Source: Actinomycetes bacterium
GTDB taxonomy: Bacteria > Actinomycetota > Actinomycetes > S36-B12 > UBA10799
Length of the DNA: 55,487 nt
Direction: 5' to 3'
Assembly: GCA_029779995.1 (NCBI GenBank)
Contig: JAKOZM010000275.1
Coordinates: 1 to 55,487, forward strand
Shown: in pieces, positions 17,492 to 25,868 of the stretch
Layout of the letters: each line of letters opens with the position of its first letter
Numbering within the stretch: position 1 is the stretch's first letter
Translations under genes and position numbers: made by a program
The notes under the pieces: model-generated
Databases searched by the model: none
Told to the model about the DNA's origin: nothing
What the model saw: the letters and a program-made list of their open reading frames with translations, nothing else

Positions 17492-18187
17492 TCACAGCCC
17501 AAGCAGGCGCGCCAGCGTGTCGAGTTCGAACTGGAAGTAGGTGCGCCGGTCTGCCGGCGATGAGCCGACCACATTGTGCCGGTGGCCGAAGAGTTCGAAG
17601 GAGATCGCGCCGATGATGTGCGTCCAGGCCAGCAGACCCACGGCCAGACCGGCCTCGTCGAGGTCGTGCGGCGCAGTCCATTGCTGCGCGGCGGAGAGCA
17701 GGGGTCGCAGGCTGCGCGCGACCCGGGGGGTGAAGTCGGGGCTCGCCGGGACGGGGCCGTTGGCCACCAGTACCTCCACGAGCAGCACTGGGATCCGGGT
17801 GGCGGGCACGATGGTGTCCTGTGGCGCGGCGTAGCCGAGAACCGGTGAGCCGTAGATCAGGGCGAACGTACGGGGATCAGCAAGTGCCCACTCCCGGCAA
17901 GCGAGTCCGATCGCCCGGAAGCGCTTGGCCGGTTCCCGGACCCGCGCCACCTTGCTCTGCACCTCGTCTGCCAGGTCGTTGTAGCCGTCGATGATCAGCA
18001 TCGTCAGCAGCTCGTCGCGAGAAGTCACGTAGCGGTACACGGCGCTGGACGCCATCCCCAACTCCCGCGCGATCGCGCGTAAGGACAGCTCCTCCGGACC
18101 GACCTGCTGCAGCTGCTGTTTCGCGGCGGCGGTGATCGCGGCCAGGATCGCCTGTCGATTGCGGGCACGGATTCCGGAAACCTCCAT
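17492..18187 (-). CDS. TetR-family regulator with WHG-type C-terminal domain
   Basis: A 231-residue TetR repressor. The N-terminal helix-turn-helix (SLRAIARELGMASSAVYRYV, about 33-52) is followed by a ligand domain containing GSPVLGY and WTHIIG, as in TetR_C_13/WHG proteins. The start is the ATG at 18187, not the longer frame, because a -10-like TATACT lies exactly 7 nt upstream (leaderless) and the extension crosses the operator region. It is divergent from an epimerase-like gene, with two matched operators between them, so it very likely controls itself and that gene. Confidence 0.88.
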   Translation of the reverse strand: MEVSGIRARNRQAILAAITAAAKQQLQQVGPEELSLRAIARELGMASSAVYRYVTSRDELLTMLIIDGYNDLADEVQSKVARVREPAKRFRAIGLACREWALADPRTFALIYGSPVLGYAAPQDTIVPATRIPVLLVEVLVANGPVPASPDFTPRVARSLRPLLSAAQQWTAPHDLDEAGLAVGLLAWTHIIGAISFELFGHRHNVVGSSPADRRTYFQFELDTLARLLGL

Positions 18188-18194
18188 GGACGCC

Positions 18195-18256
18195 AGTATA
18201 TGCGAGCAGTGCTCTTGAATTCTCGTGAGCGATGATCTATATTGTGAGCACTGCTC
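18195..18256. promoter_or_regulatory. divergent promoter with two inverted TetR operator sites
   Basis: GAGCAGTGCTC (18204-18214) and its exact reverse complement GAGCACTGCTC (18246-18256) are each near-palindromes, with centres 42 bp apart, about four helical turns. Between them are TTGAAT (18215-18220), a 17-bp spacer and TATATT (18238-18243), a near-consensus promoter for the epimerase gene. On the other strand TATACT (18195-18200) serves the TetR gene. Confidence 0.8.
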
Positions 18257-18271
18257 TCGAAAGGAACTTCC

Positions 18272-19180
18272 ATGGCCATTCATTCGATCGTCGGTGCCGG
18301 CCAAGTCGGCAGTCGACTCGCTGATCTCCTCGTCGCCGACCGCCATCAGGTACGCCAGATCAGCCGGCGGGGACAGCACGTTCCCGGCGCTGCCGGGATT
18401 TCTGCCGACGCCAGTGATCTCGCGGCACTCACCGCAGCAACAGCTGGCTCGGACGTGATCTACAACTGCGTGAATCCCGCCTATCACCGCTGGCCGCAGG
18501 ACTGGCCCCCGATCGCCGAGAACCTGCTACAGGTTGCCCGCGACAAGGTCCTCGTCACCTTGAGCAATCTCTACGGCTACGGACCGGTCGCGGGCACGAT
18601 CACGCCGGATCTGCCCCTGGCGGCGACTACCCGTAAGGGTCAGGTGCGCGCCCAGATGTGGGACCGCGCGCTGCAGGCACATGCCGCCGGTGACGTGTGT
18701 GCCGTAGAGGTGCGCGGCAGCGATTTCATCGGCGAGACGGGCCAGCAGGTCACTTTCGGTTCCCGCGTGGTGGGCAACCTGCGGGTGGGCAAGTCCGTGA
18801 CGCTCCTGGGTCGCTTGGACATGCCGCACACCTGGACCTACACCGGCGACGTCGCCACCACGCTGGCTGTGGTCGCCGCCGACGACCGTGCCTACGGCCA
18901 CGCCTGGCATGTGCCCAGCAATGCCCCACGCACCCAGGCGCAGGTGGTCGCCGACCTTGCCGACGTGCTGGAGGTCCGGGTGCCGAAGGTCCGCACTGTC
19001 GGTCCGGTGATCCTGCGGACCATGGGGCTCGTGAACCCTGCAATGGGCGAACTCGTCGAGATGCTCTATGAGTTCGAGCAACCCTTCGTCATGGACTCCA
19101 CACCCACGCAGTCGGCGTTCGGCCTCAAACCCACGCCGTGGGAGACGGTGATCGAGCAGACAGTGCGAGTGAATCCCTAG
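18272..19180 (+). CDS. NAD(P)-dependent epimerase/dehydratase-like (extended SDR-like) protein
   Basis: A 302-residue Rossmann-fold protein. The dinucleotide motif GAGQVGSRLADLL is at residues 8-20, and the later LSNLYGYGP segment stands where NAD-dependent epimerases carry their active-site Ser/Tyr region; the typical YxxxK is not obvious, so the activity could be non-redox. It has an AAAGGAA ribosome site. It is transcribed from a promoter flanked by TetR operators and is probably induced by a ligand of the divergent repressor, perhaps its own substrate (inference). Confidence 0.85.
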   Translation: MAIHSIVGAGQVGSRLADLLVADRHQVRQISRRGQHVPGAAGISADASDLAALTAATAGSDVIYNCVNPAYHRWPQDWPPIAENLLQVARDKVLVTLSNLYGYGPVAGTITPDLPLAATTRKGQVRAQMWDRALQAHAAGDVCAVEVRGSDFIGETGQQVTFGSRVVGNLRVGKSVTLLGRLDMPHTWTYTGDVATTLAVVAADDRAYGHAWHVPSNAPRTQAQVVADLADVLEVRVPKVRTVGPVILRTMGLVNPAMGELVEMLYEFEQPFVMDSTPTQSAFGLKPTPWETVIEQTVRVNP

Positions 19181-19183
19181 CGC

Positions 19184-19642
19184 TCAGGCCAAGCGGCTGC
19201 GCACGATGCCGGAGACGGTCTTGCCGTCCGCCCGGCCCCGGGTCGCCGCCGTGACCTTCTGCATCACTGGGCCCATGGCGGCCATCCCGGTCTTGCCGGA
19301 TTCAGCGACCTCGGCGATGGCGGTGTCGATGATGGCGCTGACCTCGTCCTCGGTGAGGGGTTGCGGCAGGTAGGTGGCCAGCACGGCCAGTTCGGCGTCC
19401 TCGCGCTCTGCGAGTTCCGGCCGGTTCGCATCGCGGTAGGCCAGGGCGGACTCCCGGCGCTTCTTGGCCTCTTTGTCGAGCACCAGCAGCACCTCATCGT
19501 CGGTGAGTTGCGTGGCCTGCTTGCCGGCCACCTCCGCGTTGGTGATCGCGGTCAGCGACATCCGCAGAGTCGCCGCCGTGAGCTCGTCACGGGACTTGAT
19601 CGCTGCCTGCAGGTCCGACTGCAGGGTCTCCTTCAATGCCAT
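19184..19642 (-). CDS. GatB/YqeY domain protein
   Basis: A 152-residue helical protein matching the YqeY family, which resembles the tail domain of the GatB amidotransferase subunit. The conserved pattern is seen in ETLQSDLQAAIKSRDEL, the KEAKKRRESALAYRDANR segment, YLPQPLTEDEV and the final GRADGKTVSGIVRSRL. Function uncertain; a tRNA-related role is often proposed. The start at 19642 is preferred because GGGAAG lies 9 nt upstream; an ATG at 19651 is too close to that site. Confidence 0.92.
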   Translation of the reverse strand: MALKETLQSDLQAAIKSRDELTAATLRMSLTAITNAEVAGKQATQLTDDEVLLVLDKEAKKRRESALAYRDANRPELAEREDAELAVLATYLPQPLTEDEVSAIIDTAIAEVAESGKTGMAAMGPVMQKVTAATRGRADGKTVSGIVRSRLA

Positions 19643-19709
19643 GCCGATCATCTTCCCATGGGACTTGCAGTCATGACCCCTCACTTTCCGGGCGTGCGAC
19701 CATGGATGG

Positions 19710-20597
19710 ATGCACACAGCAGTGAAGACGGGCGCCGCTGGCGTCGGAGTCGGGGCCGCTGTCCTCGCGTACTCCCTTTGGGAGGCGCACCAGTTCCGTC
19801 TGCGCCAGGTTGAGGTTCGGGTCTTGCGTGCGGGTTCCCGGCCAGTGCGGGTGTTGCAACTGTCCGACCTGCACATGACGCCGAAACAGGCCGACAAGAT
19901 GGCGTGGGTGCGCAGCTTGGCCGCGCAGGAACCTGACTTCGTGATCCTCACCGGGGACCTGCTGGCCCACCAGGACTCCGTCCCGTTCGTGGCCAAGGCC
20001 CTGGCGCCCCTGCAGGGAACACCGGGCGTGTTCGTCTTCGGTTCCAACGACTACTACAGCCCGAAGGTCATCAACCCGCTCAAGTACTTCCGCACCAAGC
20101 GAGACCTGCGCATGAGTACGGCGCGGCTGCCGACCGACGACCTGACGGCGGAGTTGCGCAACGCGGGCTGGACAGACCTGAACAACGCCCAGGCGCAGAC
20201 GGTGGTGCGGGGAAATCGGTTCGACATGCGCGGGGTGAACGACCCGCACATCCGCTTCGACCGGTACGACGAGGTCGCCGGCGCCTTTGACGCCGACGCC
20301 GCACTGTCGCTGGCCGTGACGCACGCCCCGTACCGACGGGTGCTGGACCCGATGTCCGACGACGGCGCCGACCTGATCGTCGCTGGGCACACCCATGGTG
20401 GCCAGGTCTGTGTGCCGGGGGTGGGCGCCCTGGTGACCAACTGCGACCTAGACCGTTCGCAGGCGAAGGGCCTGTCCTCGCATGGTCAGGCGGCGTTGCA
20501 CGTCAGCGCTGGCCTGGGCACCAACCCGTTCACACCGGTTCGGCTGGCCTGCCCGCCGGAGGCCACGATCCTGCACCTGCTGCCGCGCGGGACGTAG
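19710..20597 (+). CDS. membrane-anchored metallophosphoesterase
   Basis: A 295-residue calcineurin-like phosphoesterase. A short hydrophobic N-terminus (about residues 6-24) may anchor it. The metal motifs are SDLH, GDLL, GSND (in place of the usual GNHD), THAP and GHTHGGQ in the expected order. It matches Rv3683 at the end of the conserved block next to ponA2; a role in cell-wall or lipid phosphate metabolism is possible but unproven. tRNA-Pro follows 26 nt downstream. Confidence 0.93.
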   Translation: MHTAVKTGAAGVGVGAAVLAYSLWEAHQFRLRQVEVRVLRAGSRPVRVLQLSDLHMTPKQADKMAWVRSLAAQEPDFVILTGDLLAHQDSVPFVAKALAPLQGTPGVFVFGSNDYYSPKVINPLKYFRTKRDLRMSTARLPTDDLTAELRNAGWTDLNNAQAQTVVRGNRFDMRGVNDPHIRFDRYDEVAGAFDADAALSLAVTHAPYRRVLDPMSDDGADLIVAGHTHGGQVCVPGVGALVTNCDLDRSQAKGLSSHGQAALHVSAGLGTNPFTPVRLACPPEATILHLLPRGT

Positions 20598-20623
20598 TCG
20601 CTGCGTATCATTGCTCAGGAGTG

Positions 20624-20683
<60 letters not shown>

Positions 20684-20697
<14 letters not shown>

Positions 20698-20816
20698 CGC
20701 ATGAAGAGAGGGACTCCCTGCTTTCGGGAGTCCCTCTCTTCATGCGTCGGGCTTTGGCCAGGATTTGTGAGGAGGTCGGCCCCCAGGCCGACCGACGGCT
20801 CCCGCCACCCCAACGC
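20684..20816 (+). repeat. imperfect direct repeat of tRNA-Pro 3' end (att-like)
   Basis: The 17-nt tRNA 3' end and flank at 20684-20700 recurs at 20800-20816 with one change (CCCCGACGC versus CCCCAACGC). The similarity does not extend upstream into the T-arm, so it is a 3'-end-only duplication, as made when an element integrates at a tRNA gene. No integrase remains nearby. Confidence 0.55.
20693..20751 (+). terminator. 26-bp perfect hairpin overlapping the tRNA-Pro 3' end
   Basis: Positions 20693-20718 pair perfectly with 20726-20751 around the loop TGCTTTC. The 5' arm starts within the 3' acceptor strand of the tRNA, so the hairpin and the mature acceptor stem are mutually exclusive folds. 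No long U-run follows, which is common for actinobacterial terminators. Confidence 0.8.
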
Positions 20817-20856
20817 TCACTACCCCGGCGCCGCTCACAAGGCGCCAGCGAACAAT

Positions 20857-20999
20857 CGTCCACATCTGGTTGGCGACCCACCATGATCAACCAAACGTGG
20901 ATATGCCACGCGGTGCAAAATGCGGCTAGTCGGACACCGAAGGGTGTGTCGTAGGTTGAGATTTCCTGTGTTGGCCGTCCCGCCAACCAGATGTGGACG
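20857..20999. mobile_element. 143-bp element with perfect 19-bp terminal inverted repeats
   Basis: CGTCCACATCTGGTTGGCG at 20857-20875 is repeated as its exact reverse complement at 20981-20999. The 105-bp interior is AT-richer and has no gene. It could be a miniature inverted-repeat element or the ends of a deleted transposon. No clear target-site duplication is visible beside the repeats. The rest of 20752-21043 has only short hairpins, such as 20774-20781 with 20786-20793. Confidence 0.5.
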
Positions 21000-21043
21000 T
21001 CGTGAGCAGTGGACCCAGGCATCCTGTCTGCAGATGCGAGCCC

Positions 21044-21871
21044 TCAGAACCCGTTCGGGGTGACCGCCACCGCGCCCACGAACGGGTTACTCGCCTCGAC
21101 GACCACGAACAGCATCACCGCCGTGATCGTGGCCATCACGCCCATCAAGAAGAGATTGGGTCCCAGCCGGGCGGGCTGGAAGGTCGCGGCCAGGGCCAGG
21201 TTCGTCACCCCCAGCGCGAAGATCAGAGCCAGCACTCCAGGAGCGGCCGGGTTGGGGACCGCATCGATCCGGTCACGCGATTGAGTCAGCATGTCGTTGA
21301 TGGCGGACGCGAGTTGCGGCCACTCCGGCGTCCTGGACAACTCCGGCTCCATACGCAGCAGGGCGGAGCTCAGCTGCTGACCGACTTGAGCCTGTATCCG
21401 CGACGCCGCAGAGACGTCGGCCTTCTGCATCAACGGCCACTGCTCACCTATCACCGACGCCCTGTAGACCTCCAGGGCGGCGACGATCGGCTCCCCTCCA
21501 TCCGCTGCATTGGCCAGCACCAGCGCGCGGGTCAGGTCGGCGGCCTCCGCCTCCGTGGCGGACCTGCCGTCGGCCGTGTTTCCCCAGAAGTTGCCCAAAG
21601 TGAACGCCAGCAAGAACACGAACCCGGTGCTCACGAGCCCCAGTACCCGGTTCGACAGGTTGTAGGTCTCCGGCGGCAGCACCGGCAGGTCGGTCTCCCC
21701 TGCTTCCTCACGCTGCTTGCGCGCGTCCTTGTCCTGCCGGTCCTTGTCATTGAGTAGCACCAGCCGGCCGTGCAGGATCCGGACCAGGGACAGGGTGATG
21801 CCTACGGTGATGACAACAGCGAGGAACAGGCGCACTGGCGGCGGCACGTTCACCATGAACGAGGAAAACAC
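21044..21871 (-). CDS. membrane protein with DUF4239-like (bestrophin-like) layout
   Basis: A 275-residue membrane protein. Helices are seen at about residues 10-30, 78-98, 217-236 and 240-262, with a large charged loop between the second and third that holds an Arg/Glu-rich segment. This matches the DUF4239 'bestrophin-like' proteins, whose role is unknown. I am only fairly confident in the family. The start is uncertain: GTG at 21871 has AAGGG almost adjacent, and an in-frame ATG lies 15 nt downstream. It stands alone between the tRNA region and a divergent oxidoreductase. Confidence 0.6.
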   Translation of the reverse strand: MFSSFMVNVPPPVRLFLAVVITVGITLSLVRILHGRLVLLNDKDRQDKDARKQREEAGETDLPVLPPETYNLSNRVLGLVSTGFVFLLAFTLGNFWGNTADGRSATEAEAADLTRALVLANAADGGEPIVAALEVYRASVIGEQWPLMQKADVSAASRIQAQVGQQLSSALLRMEPELSRTPEWPQLASAINDMLTQSRDRIDAVPNPAAPGVLALIFALGVTNLALAATFQPARLGPNLFLMGVMATITAVMLFVVVEASNPFVGAVAVTPNGF

Positions 21872-21920
21872 GCCCTTAACCTACGCTTTCGGACAGGTGT
21901 GACGTCCGCGGGGCGAACCA

Positions 21921-21955
21921 TTGACAACTGCCGCGTCGGCTGATCGGCTGAGCCC
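21921..21955 (+). promoter_or_regulatory. probable leaderless promoter of the oxidoreductase
   Basis: TTGACA (21921-21926), 17-nt spacer, then TCGGCT (21944-21949) ends 6 nt before the GTG at 21956. There is no ribosome site, so transcription probably starts at or next to the start codon. Confidence 0.45.
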
Positions 21956-22867
21956 GTGACTCGCAGCGTCTTCTACACCCAGCACGGCGGCCCCGATGTC
22001 TTGCAGGTCGGCGAGGTAGAACCGCTGCCCCTGGGACCCGACTGCGTGGAGATCGAAGTGGCCGGGGCAGGCATCAACCCGGTGGATTGGAAGGTCATGC
22101 GGGGCTATCTGACCGGAGCCTTCGATCATCACTTCCCGATCGTGCCGGCCTGGGATGTGGCCGGCGAGGTGACGGCGGTCGGTCCAGCAGTGACGGAGGT
22201 GGCGCGCGGCGATCGGGTGTTCGGCTATGGCCGGCTCGACGTGATCGGGCACGGCACAGCCGCAGACATGGTCCGGCTCCCGGCGCGAGTGGTGGCCCGG
22301 GCACCCGAATCGGTGGCCCTGTCGACGGCTGCGGCGGTGCCGCTCGCCGGCCTGACTGCCTACCAATTGCTCACCGCGCTGCAGGTCACTGCCGGCGAAA
22401 CGGTGCTGATCCACAACGCGTCGGGCGGGGTGGGACAGTTCGCGGTGCAGATCGCGGTGTCGCTGGGCGCCCGGGTGATCGGCACGGCGTCGGTGAGCAA
22501 CCACGAACATCTGCGGGCCCTGGGAGCGCAACCTCTTGCCTACGGCCCGGAGCTGGCGTCCGCCGTGGCGCAAGCAGTTCCCGAAGGGGTGGATGTCGTG
22601 GCCGATCTCATTGGTGGGGGTGCCTTGGAGCAGGTGCCGGGCCGCCGGTACGGATCGATCGCCGACGCCGTGGGCGTGCACGCGCTCGGCGGGGTGTACG
22701 TGTTCGTCAGGCCGTCCCCGAGCGGCCTGGAGACGCTGGCACAGCTGATCGATCAGGGCGACCTGCGGGTGGATGTGGCGCAGACGTACCCCTTCGATGC
22801 AGCGGCCACTGCCTACCGGCGACTTGAGCAGGGGCACGTCCGCGGCAAGATCGTGCTGGTGCCCTGA
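21956..22867 (+). CDS. NADP-dependent zinc-free alcohol dehydrogenase / quinone oxidoreductase (MDR family)
   Basis: A 303-residue medium-chain reductase of the quinone oxidoreductase branch. The N-terminal GroES-like domain contains AGINPVDWKVMRG and the cofactor domain has the VLIHNASGGVGQFAVQIA loop near residue 150. Zinc ligands of classical alcohol dehydrogenases are missing, as expected for QOR-type enzymes. Substrate unknown; likely a quinone or enal. It starts with GTG directly after a probable promoter and ends 3 nt before the convergent M15 peptidase gene. Confidence 0.9.
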   Translation: MTRSVFYTQHGGPDVLQVGEVEPLPLGPDCVEIEVAGAGINPVDWKVMRGYLTGAFDHHFPIVPAWDVAGEVTAVGPAVTEVARGDRVFGYGRLDVIGHGTAADMVRLPARVVARAPESVALSTAAAVPLAGLTAYQLLTALQVTAGETVLIHNASGGVGQFAVQIAVSLGARVIGTASVSNHEHLRALGAQPLAYGPELASAVAQAVPEGVDVVADLIGGGALEQVPGRRYGSIADAVGVHALGGVYVFVRPSPSGLETLAQLIDQGDLRVDVAQTYPFDAAATAYRRLEQGHVRGKIVLVP

Positions 22868-22870
22868 GCG

Positions 22871-23572
22871 TCACCAGGGGCGGGAGGGATACCCGGTGTC
22901 GAAGTGCTGGTAGTCCGGCGTGGCCAGATCCTGCCAGATCCACCCTCGCCGGGTGAACGCCCGCCACACTGGCCCGCCCGCGAGGATCTTTCCCTTCCCG
23001 GGCGTCCGCACCGCGTACTTGGCGGAGGGCTGGAAGCAGTCACACCGGGGGTCCAGCCAGGGATTCTGGACCGGGTTGATATCCACGGCCCGGCCGTTGG
23101 CATGGGGTGACTCCAGCGCCCCGCTGTTGGCCTGTGCCGCGTTGCGGCAGTTGTACGCCGAGGTGTTGTTGGCGGCCATGCTGGCGTTGTCGTCACCGCC
23201 GAACTCCTCGATCGGGCGGATCGACCTCATGGGGAAACCCGCCCGGAAGATGTCGGTGAAGATCGCCGCGACGTCGCGGGACACATCCCGGTTCACCACC
23301 AGCACACCACGTTTGACCCCGCCGTCGAACGTGTGGAAGTTGACGTCCACCCGCCGCAGGTCGGCGCGCGCCAGAGGACAGCCCGGCCGCACCACGCCCG
23401 CGCGAACCATCGCTTGCCACTGCCGGTCCGGGATGCGGGCGATCCGGGCATCGGCACCTACCGGGGCCTGCGGGGCCGGCACCGCGGCGCTCGGCGTGGG
23501 CGGCACGGGCGCAGGCTCGGAGACCACCGAAGCACAACCTGCCGTCAGCAGCACCGCGAGCGCCCACCTCAT
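22871..23572 (-). CDS. M15-family D-Ala-D-Ala carboxypeptidase-like lipoprotein
   Basis: A 233-residue exported zinc peptidase. The signal peptide ends in the lipobox LTAGC, so the mature protein starts at a lipidated Cys near residue 16, followed by a Pro/Ala-rich linker. The metal motif H-x6-D is in SPHANGRAVDINP and the second His is in YQHFDTGYP, as in VanY/M15 enzymes that trim peptidoglycan stems. The start at 23572 is chosen because the longer frame lies inside the upstream transporter and the ATG overlaps its stop (ATGA). It is co-transcribed with the DMT transporter. Confidence 0.85.
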   Translation of the reverse strand: MRWALAVLLTAGCASVVSEPAPVPPTPSAAVPAPQAPVGADARIARIPDRQWQAMVRAGVVRPGCPLARADLRRVDVNFHTFDGGVKRGVLVVNRDVSRDVAAIFTDIFRAGFPMRSIRPIEEFGGDDNASMAANNTSAYNCRNAAQANSGALESPHANGRAVDINPVQNPWLDPRCDCFQPSAKYAVRTPGKGKILAGGPVWRAFTRRGWIWQDLATPDYQHFDTGYPSRPW

Positions 23573-24429
23573 CGTTCCCGCACCCCCACCACCGCCACGG
23601 CGGCCAGGATCAGGGCGCACCCGGCCCATGCTGTAGCGCTGAGCCGTTCCCCCAGCAGAACGACCCCCCATACCGTCGCGCCGACCGGTTCCACGAGGGT
23701 CAAGGTGGCGATGTGGCCGGGCTGAAGCACTGGCAGGCCGAGGCCGAACAACAGGTACGCAAGGGTCGTGGCTCCCAACCCCAGCCAGCCCGCCAGCACC
23801 AGTCCGGGCCCGCTGAATACCCACCCGGCAGCCGTGAGGAAGGGCAGGAGCATCACCGCACCAAGGGTGAAAGCGGCCGCCAACACGGCACTCGGGTCAT
23901 GCCCGGTGCGGGCCAGGCGCGCCCCGAACACTGTGTAAATGGCATAGGACGCGGCAGCGGCCAGCGCCGCGAGTACGCCCACCAAGGCGGCGTCACTGGA
24001 GCCGGTGAGCAGCACCAGCCCGGCGATTCCGATGGCTGTCGCCCCCGCCCAGACCCAGCCCGGGGCACCTTCGCCCACCACCCAGCCCAGCAGGCCCGCG
24101 AGGAAGGGGGCCGAACCCAGCGCCACCAGCGTGCCGGTCGCCACCCCCGCCACGTGCACCCCCACGAAGAAGAATGCCTGGTACCCGGCCACCCCGACCG
24201 CCATCAGCCAGACCAGCGGCCGCCGCAGCAGCACCCATGACTGCGGTCCCAGCCCGCGCCAGGCGACGTACGCGACCATGCCCATCGCACCCACCAGCAG
24301 CCGGACCGCCGCAACGCTGGGCGGCCAGGCCTCAGGGGCGAGCAGCGCCTGAGTCGTGCCTGAGGTACTGAAGAGCAGGGCCGCACCGACCACTCCGGCG
24401 ACTGCGAGCACAGCCCTGTCACGCGCCAC
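23569..24429 (-). CDS. EamA/DMT-superfamily transporter
   Basis: A polytopic membrane protein of about 286 residues with ten hydrophobic helices in two EamA repeats, the layout of drug/metabolite exporters (RhaT/YdcZ-like). The second repeat ends with the usual PVGATVWGVVLLGE motif. The exported compound is unknown. I use the GTG at 24429; a TTG at 24438 is also in frame but has its ribosome-like bases immediately adjacent. The stop overlaps the M15 start. Confidence 0.88.
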   Translation of the reverse strand: MARDRAVLAVAGVVGAALLFSTSGTTQALLAPEAWPPSVAAVRLLVGAMGMVAYVAWRGLGPQSWVLLRRPLVWLMAVGVAGYQAFFFVGVHVAGVATGTLVALGSAPFLAGLLGWVVGEGAPGWVWAGATAIGIAGLVLLTGSSDAALVGVLAALAAAASYAIYTVFGARLARTGHDPSAVLAAAFTLGAVMLLPFLTAAGWVFSGPGLVLAGWLGLGATTLAYLLFGLGLPVLQPGHIATLTLVEPVGATVWGVVLLGERLSATAWAGCALILAAVAVVGVRER

Positions 24430-24541
24430 ACGGATCAACCTAGTGGCACGGCTTCGGCTACTTCGTTGATCGGGGCTAAAGGTCGTGCACGCAAGACCCG
24501 ATCACCTGTTTGGAGCACAAATTCTCGAGGAGGCGGTTGCG

Positions 24542-25801
24542 ATGCGGTGGATGGCGACCCTGGGGGCATCGATCACGATCGGACTACTGGGCGCAGGCCT
24601 CACCCCAGCCGCGGCCGATGACACCGTCCCCAGCACCACCAGCACCGCCGATCTGCAGAAGATCCTCACCGCTGCTGCTCCCGGTTCGACCGTGCAACTC
24701 GGGGCCGGCGTCTTCTCCATCACCAAACCCCTCAAGGTTCCGGCCAACGTCACCCTGGCCGGAGTCGGGACCGCCCAGACCACATTGCAGCTGGCCGCCG
24801 GTGCGTGGAGTGCCTTCTCCTACGGGTTTGTGCTGATGCCCGCCGGCGACAACGTCACGATCAGCAACCTGACTGTGGACGGCAATCGCAGCAGCAATAC
24901 CGCCCCGCCGACCAACAGCGGCGGCGGGATCAAACTGGGCAACGGCTGGACTGTCAGCAACGTCCGTCTCACCAACCTCAACTACTTCAAAGTCTGGATC
25001 CATCAGGTCAGCGGCGTGACCGTGCGAAAGAGCCAGTTCGACGCCCTCGCAGGCACCTCGGGCAATGAGGACAACATCGGCGGGGGTCGTTCAGCCAATG
25101 TGACGATCACCGGCAACACCTTCGACGCGAGTACCCGCGGCAACGCGATCGACCTCCTGCGCAGCCGGGACCTCACCGTGACGGACAACGTCTTGGCTGC
25201 TGCCCCCGGCCTGGAGCGCAACATCTACCTGGAGGCCGTGCAGGGCGCGCTCGTGAGTGGCAACACCCTGACCAACGGCAGCATCACCGCGAAGTCCGAC
25301 AAGTCGTACTCGGGCACGGACGCGAACACGATGCCGGCCAACATCCGGATCACCGGCAATACAATCACAAGCGCCGTCTCCCAAGGGATCGGGATCGTGT
25401 ACGACACCGACGCCCGCGGGTCGGTGCCTGGTGGCGGCAACGAGGTCTCCAACAACGTCATCAACGGCAGCGGCCGCAGCGGCATCGTCATCATCCACTG
25501 TGCACCGGGCCTGGCTAGCACCTCCGATCGCATCACCGACAACTCCGTCACCAACGCCTTCGGCAAGGGCGGCACCTCCTGGGGAACTGGCTGTGGAACC
25601 GTCCAAGCCGCTGGGATCGCCATCACCGCTGGTACCGACACCATCATCACGGGCAACGCCGTGCGGGACACGCGGTCCCCGGCACTGATGGCCTACGGCG
25701 TCTGGGCCGGCAGCAAGAATGCCAAGGCCCCCCTGGTGAACCCGGTCATCTCCGGGAACACGGTCAGCCCGACCATGAAGGTCAGCGGAATGCAGGTCTA
25801 G
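24542..25801 (+). CDS. secreted right-handed parallel beta-helix protein
   Basis: A 419-residue exported protein. A signal peptide (residues 1-26, cut after PAAA) is followed by repeated short beta-helix coils, seen as the recurring NVTISNL, VTIRITGN and ISGNTV patterns spaced about 22-25 residues, as in pectate-lyase-like and Pel/NosD-type folds. Catalytic residues of pectate lyases are not evident, so it may bind or cleave a polysaccharide or act as an adhesin. The start has GAGGAGG 9 nt upstream. It is divergent from the DMT gene, with a 112-bp gap. Confidence 0.8.
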   Translation: MRWMATLGASITIGLLGAGLTPAAADDTVPSTTSTADLQKILTAAAPGSTVQLGAGVFSITKPLKVPANVTLAGVGTAQTTLQLAAGAWSAFSYGFVLMPAGDNVTISNLTVDGNRSSNTAPPTNSGGGIKLGNGWTVSNVRLTNLNYFKVWIHQVSGVTVRKSQFDALAGTSGNEDNIGGGRSANVTITGNTFDASTRGNAIDLLRSRDLTVTDNVLAAAPGLERNIYLEAVQGALVSGNTLTNGSITAKSDKSYSGTDANTMPANIRITGNTITSAVSQGIGIVYDTDARGSVPGGGNEVSNNVINGSGRSGIVIIHCAPGLASTSDRITDNSVTNAFGKGGTSWGTGCGTVQAAGIAITAGTDTIITGNAVRDTRSPALMAYGVWAGSKNAKAPLVNPVISGNTVSPTMKVSGMQV

Positions 25802-25868
25802 GACCCCGCTGCCCGACCCCTGATGCCCGCAGTCGGACACCACGCGCCAAACCGGCCACAATGACGTC

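Noticed and set aside
15576..17681. 701-residue open frame antisense to the penicillin-binding protein
   Set aside because: It lies in the opposite strand of a clear PBP gene, is rich in Arg/Gly/Ala without motif, and fits the mirror-frame artefact of high-GC coding DNA.
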